Source: Paramicrobacterium sp051513965 (GTDB lineage: Bacteria; Actinomycetota; Actinomycetes; Actinomycetales; Microbacteriaceae). Taken from it: DNA of 64,000 nt. The notes under the pieces were generated by a model. The model was given only the letters and a program-made list of their open reading frames with translations. It made no database searches and was not told where the DNA came from. Both the position numbers and the translations under genes were made by a program. The stretch spans positions 2,976,001 through 3,040,000 of the forward strand of contig NZ_CP195847.1 in assembly GCF_051513965.1 (NCBI RefSeq). Reading direction: 5' to 3'. Within the stretch, counting starts at the first letter, position 1. Every line of letters begins with the position of its first letter. Positions 41,308-49,882 of the stretch are shown here, piece after piece.

Positions 41308-42759
41308 TCAGCGCTTGCTGCGAATGGTGTAGAGCGCGCCCGTGGTGACACCCTCTTCGACCGCCTCGAGGGTGCGCCCGCGAGTCTCGGGCACCTGGGT
41401 GGCCACGAAGATCAGTGCGAGCACTCCAACTCCCGCGAAGAGGAAGAACGTCCCAGTGATCCCGACTCCGGCCACGAGTGATGGGAAGTACAGCGACAGG
41501 AATCCATTGGTGATCCAGAGCATGAGCACCGAGATTCCGATGCCGATGCCGCGCATGTGCAGCGGGAAGATCTCCGACAGGTACACCCAGACGGCGATGT
41601 TCAGGAAGGTCTGCATCGATCCGACGAAGATCACCACGAGCAGCAGGATCACGTAGGGACGCAGTGGGTTTCCGGGCGGCAGCATCATCGATGAGAAGCC
41701 GATGAGCACGTGACTGATAGTCGTCAGCGTCAGTCCGATCAAGAAGGTCTTGCGCCGGTCGATCCGGTCCATCATCCAGAGTGCGATGATGCCTCCGATC
41801 ACGGCGATGACACCCGGGGCGATGTTTGCGATCAGGGCGGCGCTCTTGTCGAAGCCCGACTCGATCAGAACGATCTGTCCGTAGTACATGATCGAGTTGA
41901 TTCCGGTCAGCTGTTGGGCGATCCCGAGTCCGATGCCGACGAGCAGGGTGCGGAACAGCCACTTGTTGGTCAGAATCGAACGGATGCCGACGGTGTGAGC
42001 CTCGCGCTCCTCTTCAGCGAGTGACTGAACGTCATCGAGTTCTGCCTGAGCGCGCTCGGCCGGGCGCACCGTCTTGAGCACCTCGAGCGCTTCGGCGAAG
42101 CGGCCCTTCTCGACGAGCCAGCGTGGTGATTCAGGCATCCGGAGCATGCCGATGAAGAGTGCGGCGGCGGGAATCGCGCAGATCGCGAACATGAAGCGCC
42201 AGACGTGGTCGATGTGACCCCACACGTTGCCGATGATCGCATTGATCACAAAGGCGGAGAGCTGACCGATCACGATTGCGAGCTCGTTGCGTCCCGCGAT
42301 CGAACCGCGGATCTCGTAGGGCGCCATCTCTGCGAGGAAGACGGGGACGACCGTGGATGCTCCTCCTACAGCGAGTCCGAGAAGGATGCGGCCGCCGACG
42401 AGAACTTCGTAGTTCGGAGTGAAGACGACGACCATGGCGCCGACGAAGAAGAACATCGCGAGGAGCAGGATGGTCTTGCGGCGACCCCACGCATCGGAGA
42501 CACGGCCGCAGACGAGTGCACCGACGGCGGCGGCGAAGACGAGCGAGCTGGTGACGACGCCTTCGGTGAAGGGGGTGAGACCGAGCTCTTCGGTCATCGG
42601 GTTCAGGGCGCCGTTGATGACGCCTGTGTCGTAGCCGAAGAGAAGTCCGCCGAATGTGGCGACGAGGGCGATGAGCCCGAGTCGCTTGCGATAGGGTCCC
42701 GCGGTGAGCGGGGGCAGATTCGGTCCGCTCTCACTGCTCTGGCTGTGTGACATTGTCAT
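41308..42759 (-). CDS. MFS sugar porter, IolT/XylE-like
   Basis: A 483-residue transporter with 12 spans. Sugar-porter signatures are GGLLFGYDTGVINGAL, the DAWGRRK loop, PESPRWLVEKGR and the late PETRGRTLE. Close to inositol/proton symporters such as IolT. ATG 42759 is chosen with AAGGGAG upstream. A possible promoter (TTGATC, 17-base gap, TAACAA) lies in the AT-rich 42830-42860 region. It stands among sugar dehydrogenase and isomerase genes, so the likely cargo is a polyol or hexose. Confidence 0.88.
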   Translation of the reverse strand: MTMSHSQSSESGPNLPPLTAGPYRKRLGLIALVATFGGLLFGYDTGVINGALNPMTEELGLTPFTEGVVTSSLVFAAAVGALVCGRVSDAWGRRKTILLLAMFFFVGAMVVVFTPNYEVLVGGRILLGLAVGGASTVVPVFLAEMAPYEIRGSIAGRNELAIVIGQLSAFVINAIIGNVWGHIDHVWRFMFAICAIPAAALFIGMLRMPESPRWLVEKGRFAEALEVLKTVRPAERAQAELDDVQSLAEEEREAHTVGIRSILTNKWLFRTLLVGIGLGIAQQLTGINSIMYYGQIVLIESGFDKSAALIANIAPGVIAVIGGIIALWMMDRIDRRKTFLIGLTLTTISHVLIGFSSMMLPPGNPLRPYVILLLVVIFVGSMQTFLNIAVWVYLSEIFPLHMRGIGIGISVLMLWITNGFLSLYFPSLVAGVGITGTFFLFAGVGVLALIFVATQVPETRGRTLEAVEEGVTTGALYTIRSKR

Positions 42760-42913
42760 GGACGACTCCCTTGTCCGATGTGACGGCCCTGACGGCATCC
42801 TGCTGTCCCGCCGCATCGCGTTCAGACTTTGTTATGACATTATTATCTCCTGATCAAGTTAAAGGCAACCCTTTCCGTCAAGGAAAACAATCGGTCGGCA
42901 ATTCTCCTGGCCC

Positions 42914-43939
42914 TCAACTGGCGTGTGCAGCCGTCGTCTCGCGCACGATGAGTTCTGGGATGCGCACGACGCTGCGACCGCTCGCGTTCACGTCACCTTC
43001 GAGCTGGCGAAGAGCTAGGGATGCCGCGCGACGACCGAGCTCGTGCCCGTCGATGTCGACCGTGGTGAGTGCTGTGCCCGGGGCGCGACTCATCGCGCTG
43101 TTGTCGTATCCAACCACCGAAAGCTCTCGTGGCACGGAAATCCCCAACGAGAACGCAGCGTCCAACACCCCCAGCGCGGCCTGATCATTGTGCGCGAAAA
43201 CCGCCGTGGGAGCATCGGCGCTCCTCAATAGTGCCGCAGCGTCGCGTGCAGCTACGTCACGTGCGTACGACGACGGCATCACGAGCGGGGTGAGTCCCGC
43301 ACCGCGCATTGTGTCGTCATATCCCAGCCGGCGGCCAAGGTAACCATCGGTCTGAGGGTTCGCAAGAAATGCAATTCGCCGGTGCCCGAGTTCTATCAGG
43401 TGTCGAGTCGCCATCGTCGCGCCTGCGACGTTATCGCTGTACACGCTGGCTACACCCGGGATTTTCCGCGCCACACTGACAACGGGAATCCTCTCCGCAA
43501 ACGTGGTGGCGTCGTTGTCGGGAAGGACGAGACCTGTAGCAATGACGGTGTCCACTCGCGATTGAAGGAGCGTGTCGAGGACGTCCTCATCTCGAGTGCC
43601 ATCTACCGATCCGACGGTCAGAACCACATGCTTTCCTGCAGCGTCCGCTTCGTCGCGGATGCCGTCGAAGATGTCAGCGAACAGGTCGTTTCTCAGATCC
43701 TGAAGCATGACACCCAGTGTGTCCTGCGCTTTGCTTGCAAGGGACGCGGCGATTCTATTCGGCCTGTATCCCAGACGATCTGCCGAAGCGAAAATCTTCT
43801 CACGAGTGGCTGCGCTGACTCCAGAAACGCCCCGAAACGCAATCGAAACGAGCGCTCGCGAGACCCCCGCGTCGCGAGCGACATCCTCCATCGTGACAGT
43901 CTTCAGGGCATCCTCCCGTAAGTGTCTTGACAGTAGCAT
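42914..43939 (-). CDS. LacI-family transcriptional regulator
   Basis: About 341 residues with helix-turn-helix TMEDVARDAGVSRALVSIAF and hinge RIAASLAS, then the sensor domain. The start is uncertain: ATG at 43939 is the longest, ATG at 43891 (MEDVARD) removes part of the usual first strand, and a non-ATG start between, after GGGAGG, is conceivable. It is divergent from the iolE-like/Gfo/ABC operon with a perfect palindrome between, so it likely controls that operon. Confidence 0.87.
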   Translation of the reverse strand: MLLSRHLREDALKTVTMEDVARDAGVSRALVSIAFRGVSGVSAATREKIFASADRLGYRPNRIAASLASKAQDTLGVMLQDLRNDLFADIFDGIRDEADAAGKHVVLTVGSVDGTRDEDVLDTLLQSRVDTVIATGLVLPDNDATTFAERIPVVSVARKIPGVASVYSDNVAGATMATRHLIELGHRRIAFLANPQTDGYLGRRLGYDDTMRGAGLTPLVMPSSYARDVAARDAAALLRSADAPTAVFAHNDQAALGVLDAAFSLGISVPRELSVVGYDNSAMSRAPGTALTTVDIDGHELGRRAASLALRQLEGDVNASGRSVVRIPELIVRETTAAHAS

Positions 43940-43953
43940 CTAGAGCGCTCTAG
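43940..43953. promoter_or_regulatory. Perfect LacI-type operator CTAGAGCGCTCTAG
   Basis: A 14-base perfect palindrome with central CG, typical of LacI-family sites. It directly adjoins the longest start of the LacI gene and lies 37-46 bases before the iolE-like gene starts. It is well placed for self-control and for repression of the plus operon. Confidence 0.7.
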
Positions 43954-43989
43954 TCTATCCCACACTATGTACTGACATGAAAGCGAGCA

Positions 43990-44919
43990 ATGATGCTTAT
44001 GCAGAACACGGCGGCGAGGCCACGGATCGGCATTGCCCCGGATTCGTGGGGTGTCTGGAACGCCGTCGACACGGCGCAGCCATCGCCGGAGCAGTACCTT
44101 CGGGAGGTGCGCGAGTCGGGATACCAATGGACAGAACTCGGACCGTACGGTTATCTCGATACCGACGCTGACCGCCTCAATGATCAGCTCACCGAACATG
44201 ACCTCCGCCTGTCCGGTGGAACGGTCTTCACAGCACTCCATCGTTCACACTCCGCCGTCGATGATGCGTGGATCGCAGTGTCCGAGGTGGCTTCTCTCGT
44301 CAGAGCACTCGGCGCCGAGCACCTCATCGTCATACCTGAGCTCTGGAGACGAGACGAAGGCGGGCACGTCGTGGGCGATCGGACGTTCTCGTCCGAAGAA
44401 TGGCGGGTCTTCCTCCAGAATCACAACAGCCTCGGCACTCGGCTCTGGGAGGAGTTCGGACTCCGACAACAGTTCCACTCGCACGCGGACTGCGCTATCG
44501 GCACAGACGCGGAGATCACCCGCTTGCTTGAGGGAACAAACCCCCAGAGCCTGAATCTCTGTCTCGACACAGGACACTTCGCGTACTACTACGGCGACTG
44601 CGTCTCGCTCATCGAGCGCTTCCCGGAGCGGATCGGCTATCTGCATCTCAAACAGGTAAATCCAGAGATCCTCCCCGACATCCTCAAGAACGACTTCGAC
44701 TTCGCCACCGCGGTTCAACGCGGCGCAATGGTCGAACCGCCACACGGTACACCGGACTTCGGGCCCGTACTCGCAGCGGCTGCGACTGCGAACCCCGGCC
44801 TCTTCGCCATCGTCGAGCAGGACATGTACCCGGTTGACAGCTTCGCAACTCCAGCACCCATCGCCCGTAGAACACGCGAGCACATCGCAACCTGCGGAAC
44901 CCTCGTCCGGTTTCGCTGA
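43990..44919 (+). CDS. IolE-like sugar isomerase/dehydratase (TIM barrel)
   Basis: A 309-residue xylose-isomerase-like barrel, IGIAPDSWGVWN at the start, WTELGPYGYL, LCLDTGHFAYYYGD and VEQDMYPVD at the end. It is a clear paralog of the iolE gene at 58364 (IGTAPDSWGVW, WIELGPYGYL). It may dehydrate an inosose or isomerise a related keto-polyol. ATG 43990, 43993 or 43999 are all possible. First gene of a five-gene plus operon with a dehydrogenase and an ABC importer. Confidence 0.85.
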   Translation: MMLMQNTAARPRIGIAPDSWGVWNAVDTAQPSPEQYLREVRESGYQWTELGPYGYLDTDADRLNDQLTEHDLRLSGGTVFTALHRSHSAVDDAWIAVSEVASLVRALGAEHLIVIPELWRRDEGGHVVGDRTFSSEEWRVFLQNHNSLGTRLWEEFGLRQQFHSHADCAIGTDAEITRLLEGTNPQSLNLCLDTGHFAYYYGDCVSLIERFPERIGYLHLKQVNPEILPDILKNDFDFATAVQRGAMVEPPHGTPDFGPVLAAAATANPGLFAIVEQDMYPVDSFATPAPIARRTREHIATCGTLVRFR

Positions 44920-44939
44920 CCCAGAACCAGGAGACTCTC

Positions 44940-46103
44940 ATGAATCGCCCCCTATCCATCGGAATCATTGGCGCTGGAATGGCCGGTCAAGCACACGCTT
45001 TCGGATTCCGAAACGCCATGATGGCGACCGCGCCAGACGTGACCGTGCGCTTGCGGGCCATCGCAGACCCGAACCTCGCTCTAGCCGAATCGGTAGCTGC
45101 ACGATATGGATTCGAGCACGCCATCGGCGACATCGATGAACTGATCGGCTCAGATGTCGATGTCATCAGCGTGGCACTTCCGAATTTCCTGCACTCCGAT
45201 GTGCTGCCTCGAGTCCTCGCCTCTGGCAAGCACGTATTCGCGGAGAAACCGATCGGTCGCACGCTTGCAGAGTCGACCCGTTTGGAATCCCAGGCATCGG
45301 CATCGACGGCAACAACCGGAGTCGGCTTTTCATTTCGTCGGCTGCCCGCTCTCGCCGCACTCCAGCAAGCTGTCGCCGACGGACGCATCGGCGACGTACA
45401 CACGGTTCGCACCTGGTACTACGCCGACTACGCCGCAGATCCTCAGGGCGCGCTCTCGTGGCGTTACTCGCAAGAGCAGTCTGGAGGAGGCGCGCTGCTC
45501 GACATCGGGGCACACGCCATCGACACTCTGCAGTTCGTCGCAGGGGAGGTGACTCGTGTGCTCAACTGCACACTTCGCACCGAGATCGGCGAGCGCCCGC
45601 TTCCGACACGAGGGGCGATCGGGCACGGAGCATCCACGTCGACTGAAACCGGTCCTGTGACGAATGACGACATCGCTCTTCTCACACTTGAGCTTCAGAA
45701 CGGCGCCGTCGGTCACGTCGAGCTCAGCCGTATTGCGCACGGCGTGCCGAACTCGCTCGGAATCGAGGTCTTCGGAACTCGTGGGCACGCTCAGTTCGAA
45801 TCGATTACAGCGGGCGAGTTCCATATCTTCGAAGCGTCAGACGACGGAGTATTGAATGGTCCGCGTCGGGTGTTCGCTGGCCCGCAGCATCCGTACTTCT
45901 CCGATGTCGCCGCCATGCCCGGTGCCGGTGTAGGCACGGGCTATGCAGAAGCGTTCGTCGCCGAGATTCAAGAGTTCCTCCGCTGCATCAGTGACGGCAG
46001 ACGCATGGACACAGACTTCGCTGCCGCATCGCGCATGATGCGTGTGGTGGACGCCGCCCTCCGGGCGAACTCGTCAAACTCGGCTATCGACATCGACAGC
46101 TGA
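44940..46103 (+). CDS. Gfo/Idh/MocA family oxidoreductase
   Basis: A 387-residue enzyme beginning SIGIIGAGMAGQAHAFGFR, with AEKPIGRT near 98, GVGFSFRRLPA and LLDIGAHAIDTLQFVAGEV with the conserved histidine. CAGGAGAC precedes the ATG. It lies 20 bases after the iolE-like gene. Together they suggest oxidation then dehydration or isomerisation of the imported sugar or inositol. Confidence 0.88.
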   Translation: MNRPLSIGIIGAGMAGQAHAFGFRNAMMATAPDVTVRLRAIADPNLALAESVAARYGFEHAIGDIDELIGSDVDVISVALPNFLHSDVLPRVLASGKHVFAEKPIGRTLAESTRLESQASASTATTGVGFSFRRLPALAALQQAVADGRIGDVHTVRTWYYADYAADPQGALSWRYSQEQSGGGALLDIGAHAIDTLQFVAGEVTRVLNCTLRTEIGERPLPTRGAIGHGASTSTETGPVTNDDIALLTLELQNGAVGHVELSRIAHGVPNSLGIEVFGTRGHAQFESITAGEFHIFEASDDGVLNGPRRVFAGPQHPYFSDVAAMPGAGVGTGYAEAFVAEIQEFLRCISDGRRMDTDFAAASRMMRVVDAALRANSSNSAIDIDS

Positions 46104-46154
46104 GACGGGATTCATCACAAAAGCATCACCTTTCGTGAGGAACCATCAGACCCC

Positions 46155-46193
46155 TTGTTTCGACTCATCGAAACAGTCATAATGACAGGACAT
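46155..46193 (+). promoter_or_regulatory. Promoter with overlapping operator before ABC importer
   Basis: A -35 TTGTTT (46155-46160) and -10 CATAAT (46178-46183) are separated by 17 bases. TGTTTCGA-CTCA-TCGAAACA (46156-46175), a perfect 8-bp inverted repeat, covers the -35 and most of the spacer, so a bound regulator would block polymerase. TGACAGGACAT (46183-46193) follows at the expected start and is the reverse complement of the motif at 40264. Confidence 0.7.
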
Positions 46194-46231
46194 ATGCACC
46201 TGCGCAATGTCGCGTAAGAGGAGTATCCACA

Positions 46232-47221
46232 ATGAAGAAGTCATGGAAGGCAGCCGCCGTGGCTGTCGCCGCTGCAGCCGCTCTCGTCCTCACCTCGTGT
46301 GGGACGGGCGGCAAAGACACCTCTGGACAGGAAGATTCCGCCGCTCCCGCAGGAGAAGCCAGAGACCTGAGCTTTTCCGTTGTCATCCACGGTGACCCTG
46401 ACGGATCGTTCTGGAACGTCGTCAAGAAGGGCGCGGAGGATGCCGGCAAGCAGTACGGCGTCAAAGTCACCGTCACTGGCGATCAGGAAGGCTCGAAGCA
46501 AGCCACCCTCATTCAGAGCGCGCTGACGAAAAAGCCCGATGGCCTGGTCGTCTCGATGGCGAACCCGGATGCACTTAAGAGTGCCCTTGAACAGGCGACG
46601 AGTCAGGACGTCCCCTTCGTCACTATCAACTCCGGTGCGGACAAGTCCACCGAGTTCGGTGCGATCGGGCACGTCGGGCAGACCGAGACTGTCGCCGGTC
46701 AGGGTGCAGGCGAGAAACTGAAGGAAGCTGGCGTGACGAAACTCCTGTGCGTCGTTCACGAAGCGGGAAACATCGGCCTGGAGCAGCGTTGTGACGGTGC
46801 TGCGGAGTCTTTCGATGGATCATTTGAGAAGATTCAAGTCGATCTGAACAACCCCCAGGCAATCCAGTCGACAATCAAGTCGAAGCTGCTCGGCGATACA
46901 AGCATCGACGGTGTTCTCTCCCTGAACCCGTCAGTGACGACCGCTGTGCTCGCCGGAATCAAGGATGCCGGAAGCGACGCCCAGCTCGCCTCATTCGACA
47001 TCGATGAGAATGTCCTCCAGTCCATCAAAGACGGAGACGTGCTGTTCACGGTGGACCAGCAGCAATACCTGCAGGGATACCTGCCGATCATGATGCTCGT
47101 TCTCTACCACGACAATCTCAACACCGTGGGCGGTGGGCAGCCTGTACTCACGGGTCCGGCATTCATCACTCAGGACAACGTCGACGATGTTGCCGACCTG
47201 GTTGCGAAGGGCACGCGCTGA
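46232..47221 (+). CDS. Sugar ABC transporter substrate-binding lipoprotein
   Basis: A 329-residue protein with a lipoprotein signal peptide (charged MKKSWK, hydrophobic core, LTSCG lipobox with Cys near residue 24) and a periplasmic-binding type 1 domain (GSFWNVVKKGAEDAGKQYGV onward). Family members bind monosaccharides, autoinducer-2 or inositol. It has its own promoter and operator and is first of an importer set with permease and ATPase. AGAGGAG ribosome-binding site. Confidence 0.9.
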   Translation: MKKSWKAAAVAVAAAAALVLTSCGTGGKDTSGQEDSAAPAGEARDLSFSVVIHGDPDGSFWNVVKKGAEDAGKQYGVKVTVTGDQEGSKQATLIQSALTKKPDGLVVSMANPDALKSALEQATSQDVPFVTINSGADKSTEFGAIGHVGQTETVAGQGAGEKLKEAGVTKLLCVVHEAGNIGLEQRCDGAAESFDGSFEKIQVDLNNPQAIQSTIKSKLLGDTSIDGVLSLNPSVTTAVLAGIKDAGSDAQLASFDIDENVLQSIKDGDVLFTVDQQQYLQGYLPIMMLVLYHDNLNTVGGGQPVLTGPAFITQDNVDDVADLVAKGTR

Positions 47222-47223
47222 CA

Positions 47224-48318
47224 ATGACTGCATCAACGCGCAAGCCAATACGCATGCGGGCGGAACCCGTTACAGATGAGACCGCCGGCGGAAGCGTCGT
47301 CGTCGGTTCCCCGGATGACCGCTACATCAGGGTCGGGAGTGTTCGCCGATTCTTCATGTCGCCGGAGTTCGGATCAGGGGCAGCCGCGATCATTATCTTC
47401 GCGGGCTTCTCGATCGCAGCACCAGCATTCGCCTCGCGGGCCGGTATCGGCAACTTCCTCGACCCAGCTGCGAACCTTGGCATCGTTGCGATCGCTGTGG
47501 CTCTCCTCATGGTCGGCGGAGAGTTCGACCTCTCCACGGGTGTCATGATGGGCTCCACAAGCCTTGTGACAGCGCTCGTTGTGACCCAACTCAACACCAA
47601 CGTGTGGTTCGGTATGCTCGCGTCACTGGTCTTCGCTCTGCTGATCGGACTGTTCAATGGCGTCCTCGTGCATAAGACGAAGCTGCCAAGTTTCATCATC
47701 ACTCTGGGCACCATGTTCATGCTGTGGGGTTTGAACTATGCGGTGACGACGAACCTGACGAATCAGGTCACGGTCTCCGGGATCTCCGGCTACTCGGGGT
47801 ACAACTCGGCGAAACTGATCTTCGGCTCGTCTGCTGGAGGGTTTCAGGTGTCGCTGATCTGGTGGATTGGCCTGACAATCATCGGTTACCTGATTCTGAA
47901 TCGCTCGCGCGTCGGAAACTGGATCATGGCCGTCGGCGGCAACTCTGAGGGCGCGATGGCTGTCGGTGTCCCAGTGGCACGGGTGCGCCTGGGCCTGTTC
48001 ATGGGAACAGCCGTGTCGGCCTGGGTCGTCGGACAGCTGACCGTTATCCGCTATGCATCCGCCACCGTCACAACGGGTATCGGTGCGGAGTTCTACTTCA
48101 TCATCGTGGCGGTGATCGGTGGCTGCCTCCTCACGGGAGGTGCCGGGTCGGTCGTCGGCGCCTCCATCGGTGCGCTGATCTTCGGAATGGTGCAACAGGG
48201 GATGCCGATCGCTGGTCTCCCGAGCGAGTTCTTCAAGTTCTTCCTCGGGGCGATCCTCCTGATCGCGGTGTTCATCAACCTCTACCTCAGCAAGAAAGCC
48301 AAGGCGGTGAAGTCATGA
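47224..48318 (+). CDS. Sugar ABC transporter permease (RbsC/FrcC-like)
   Basis: A 364-residue membrane protein with about nine to ten spans. It shows the BPD_transp_2 pattern: LMVGGEFDLSTGVMMG (the GGxDLS motif), NAVGGN-like AVGGNSEGAMAVGVPV, and SVVGASIGALIFGMVQQGM near the C-terminus. Starts two bases after the binding-protein stop and overlaps the ATPase start by four bases. Confidence 0.9.
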   Translation: MTASTRKPIRMRAEPVTDETAGGSVVVGSPDDRYIRVGSVRRFFMSPEFGSGAAAIIIFAGFSIAAPAFASRAGIGNFLDPAANLGIVAIAVALLMVGGEFDLSTGVMMGSTSLVTALVVTQLNTNVWFGMLASLVFALLIGLFNGVLVHKTKLPSFIITLGTMFMLWGLNYAVTTNLTNQVTVSGISGYSGYNSAKLIFGSSAGGFQVSLIWWIGLTIIGYLILNRSRVGNWIMAVGGNSEGAMAVGVPVARVRLGLFMGTAVSAWVVGQLTVIRYASATVTTGIGAEFYFIIVAVIGGCLLTGGAGSVVGASIGALIFGMVQQGMPIAGLPSEFFKFFLGAILLIAVFINLYLSKKAKAVKS

Positions 48319-49076
48319 CGACGCCGATTCTCGAAGTGCGCAACGTCAGCAAGTCATTCGGACAGGTACGCGCATTGCAGGATGTCAGCGCATCTGTGCG
48401 AGCAGGCGCAGTCACTGCGGTGCTGGGTGACAACGGTGCGGGCAAATCAACTTTCATCAAGATGCTCTCAGGGGTGCACGCTCCCGATACAGGCGAGTAT
48501 CTCGTTGATGGAGAAGCTGTGAGGCTCTCCTCGCCGCGTCAGGCGCTCAATCTGGGCATTGCGACGGTGTACCAGGATCTGGCGCTTGCACCTCTGATGC
48601 CGATCTGGCGGAACTTCTTCCTCGGCTCAGAGCCACACAAATTCGGCTTCCTGCAGGCGAGGAAGGCGCGACAGATCGTCGTGGACGAGCTCGCGAAAAT
48701 GGGCATCTTCTTGCGTGACCCGGAACAACCAATCGGGACGATGTCAGGAGGTGAACGTCAGTCTGTCGCGATCGCGCGAGCAGTCTACTTCGGAGCCCGT
48801 GTGCTTATCCTCGACGAACCGACGTCAGCGCTCGGGGTGCGTCAATCCGGAGTCGTACTGCGGTACATCGTTCAAGCTCGAGAACGCGGCCTCGGGGTGA
48901 TTTTTATCACGCATAATCCTAATCACGCATATCCGGTGAGCGACCACTTCGTGCTTCTCGAACGTGGGCGCACCATTGGGGACTACACGAAGGACGAGAT
49001 CACGATTCAGGAGCTGGCCCAGCAGATGTCAGGAGGTGCCGAATTGGAGGCACTCCAGCACGAGTTGCGAAACTGA
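48315..49076 (+). CDS. Sugar ABC transporter ATP-binding protein (FrcA-like)
   Basis: A 253-residue single-domain ATPase. Walker A is GDNGAGKSTF, signature MSGGERQ, Walker B VLILDEPTSALG, then ITHNPNHAYPVSDHF. Having one ATPase domain, rather than the two of RbsA/XylG, matches fructose-type FrcBCA importers. ATGA overlap with the permease. It is last gene of the plus operon and is followed by a hairpin. Confidence 0.9.
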   Translation: MTTPILEVRNVSKSFGQVRALQDVSASVRAGAVTAVLGDNGAGKSTFIKMLSGVHAPDTGEYLVDGEAVRLSSPRQALNLGIATVYQDLALAPLMPIWRNFFLGSEPHKFGFLQARKARQIVVDELAKMGIFLRDPEQPIGTMSGGERQSVAIARAVYFGARVLILDEPTSALGVRQSGVVLRYIVQARERGLGVIFITHNPNHAYPVSDHFVLLERGRTIGDYTKDEITIQELAQQMSGGAELEALQHELRN

Positions 49077-49088
49077 TAGCAGAGAGTT

Positions 49089-49117
49089 GGGGTGTCGACC
49101 ACGTTGGCCGGCACCCC
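49089..49117. terminator. Bidirectional terminator-like hairpin
   Basis: GGGGTGTCG (49089-49097) pairs with CGGCACCCC (49109-49117) with one mismatch. It is placed between convergent operon ends (49076 and 49127). The flank TTGTGCTTCT is only partly T-rich. Confidence 0.5.
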
Positions 49118-49126
49118 TTGTGCTTC

Positions 49127-49882
49127 TCAGTAGTAGACCGCGAGTGGGCCGTTCGGACCCGCGACGATCTGCACTGGCGTATCGAAGACTCGAGTGAGGA
49201 CGTCGTCGTTGAGAATCTGATCCGGCGAGCCGAACTCAACGACGTGCCCCTCTTTGACCGCACATATGTGGTCCGCGTAGTGACCCGCGAAGTTGATGTC
49301 GTGCAGCACGATGACGATGGTTCTGCCGAGCACCGCCGCAGCTTCCTTCAGGTGCCTCATCATCTGCACGGAGTGCTTCATGTCGAGGTTGTTGAGAGGT
49401 TCATCAAGCAGCACGAACTCGGTGTCCTGTGCCAGCACCATCGCGACATAAGCGCGCTGACGCTGGCCGCCGGAGAGCTCATCGAGATAGCGATTCTCAA
49501 GGTCAGACAGCTCGAGGAAGTCGATCGTCTCGCTGATGACGGCCTCGTCTTTGACCGTGAGGCGGCCGCGCGAGTGCGGAAAACGGCCGAAGCCGACGAG
49601 CTGACGCACGGTGAGGCGCGTGATGAAGTGGTTCTCCTGCCTCAGAATCGAGACGATCTTGGCGAGATCCTTCGACGCCGTGCTCGACACGTCGTATCCG
49701 GCGATCTCGATCGTTCCCTCATCGAGACCGAGCAGGCGCCCCATCATGGTGAGCAGAGTGGATTTTCCCGCACCGTTGGGTCCGACCAGTGCCGTGATCC
49801 CGCCCGCGGGGATCTCGAGATCGACTGGGCCGATCGAGACTTCGCCCGAATACTTCTTGCGAACGCTGGTCAGCGAGATCAC
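49127..49882 (-). CDS. Iron-siderophore ABC transporter ATP-binding protein (YclP-like)
   Basis: A 251-residue ATPase with Walker A GPNGAGKSTLL, signature LSGGQRQRAYVAM, Walker B FVLLDEPLNNLD and HDINFAGHYADHI. It belongs to the siderophore/vitamin B12 class, closest in style to YclP. It is last gene of a minus operon after two permeases and a binding protein, overlapping the permease by four bases. Confidence 0.9.
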   Translation of the reverse strand: MISLTSVRKKYSGEVSIGPVDLEIPAGGITALVGPNGAGKSTLLTMMGRLLGLDEGTIEIAGYDVSSTASKDLAKIVSILRQENHFITRLTVRQLVGFGRFPHSRGRLTVKDEAVISETIDFLELSDLENRYLDELSGGQRQRAYVAMVLAQDTEFVLLDEPLNNLDMKHSVQMMRHLKEAAAVLGRTIVIVLHDINFAGHYADHICAVKEGHVVEFGSPDQILNDDVLTRVFDTPVQIVAGPNGPLAVYY

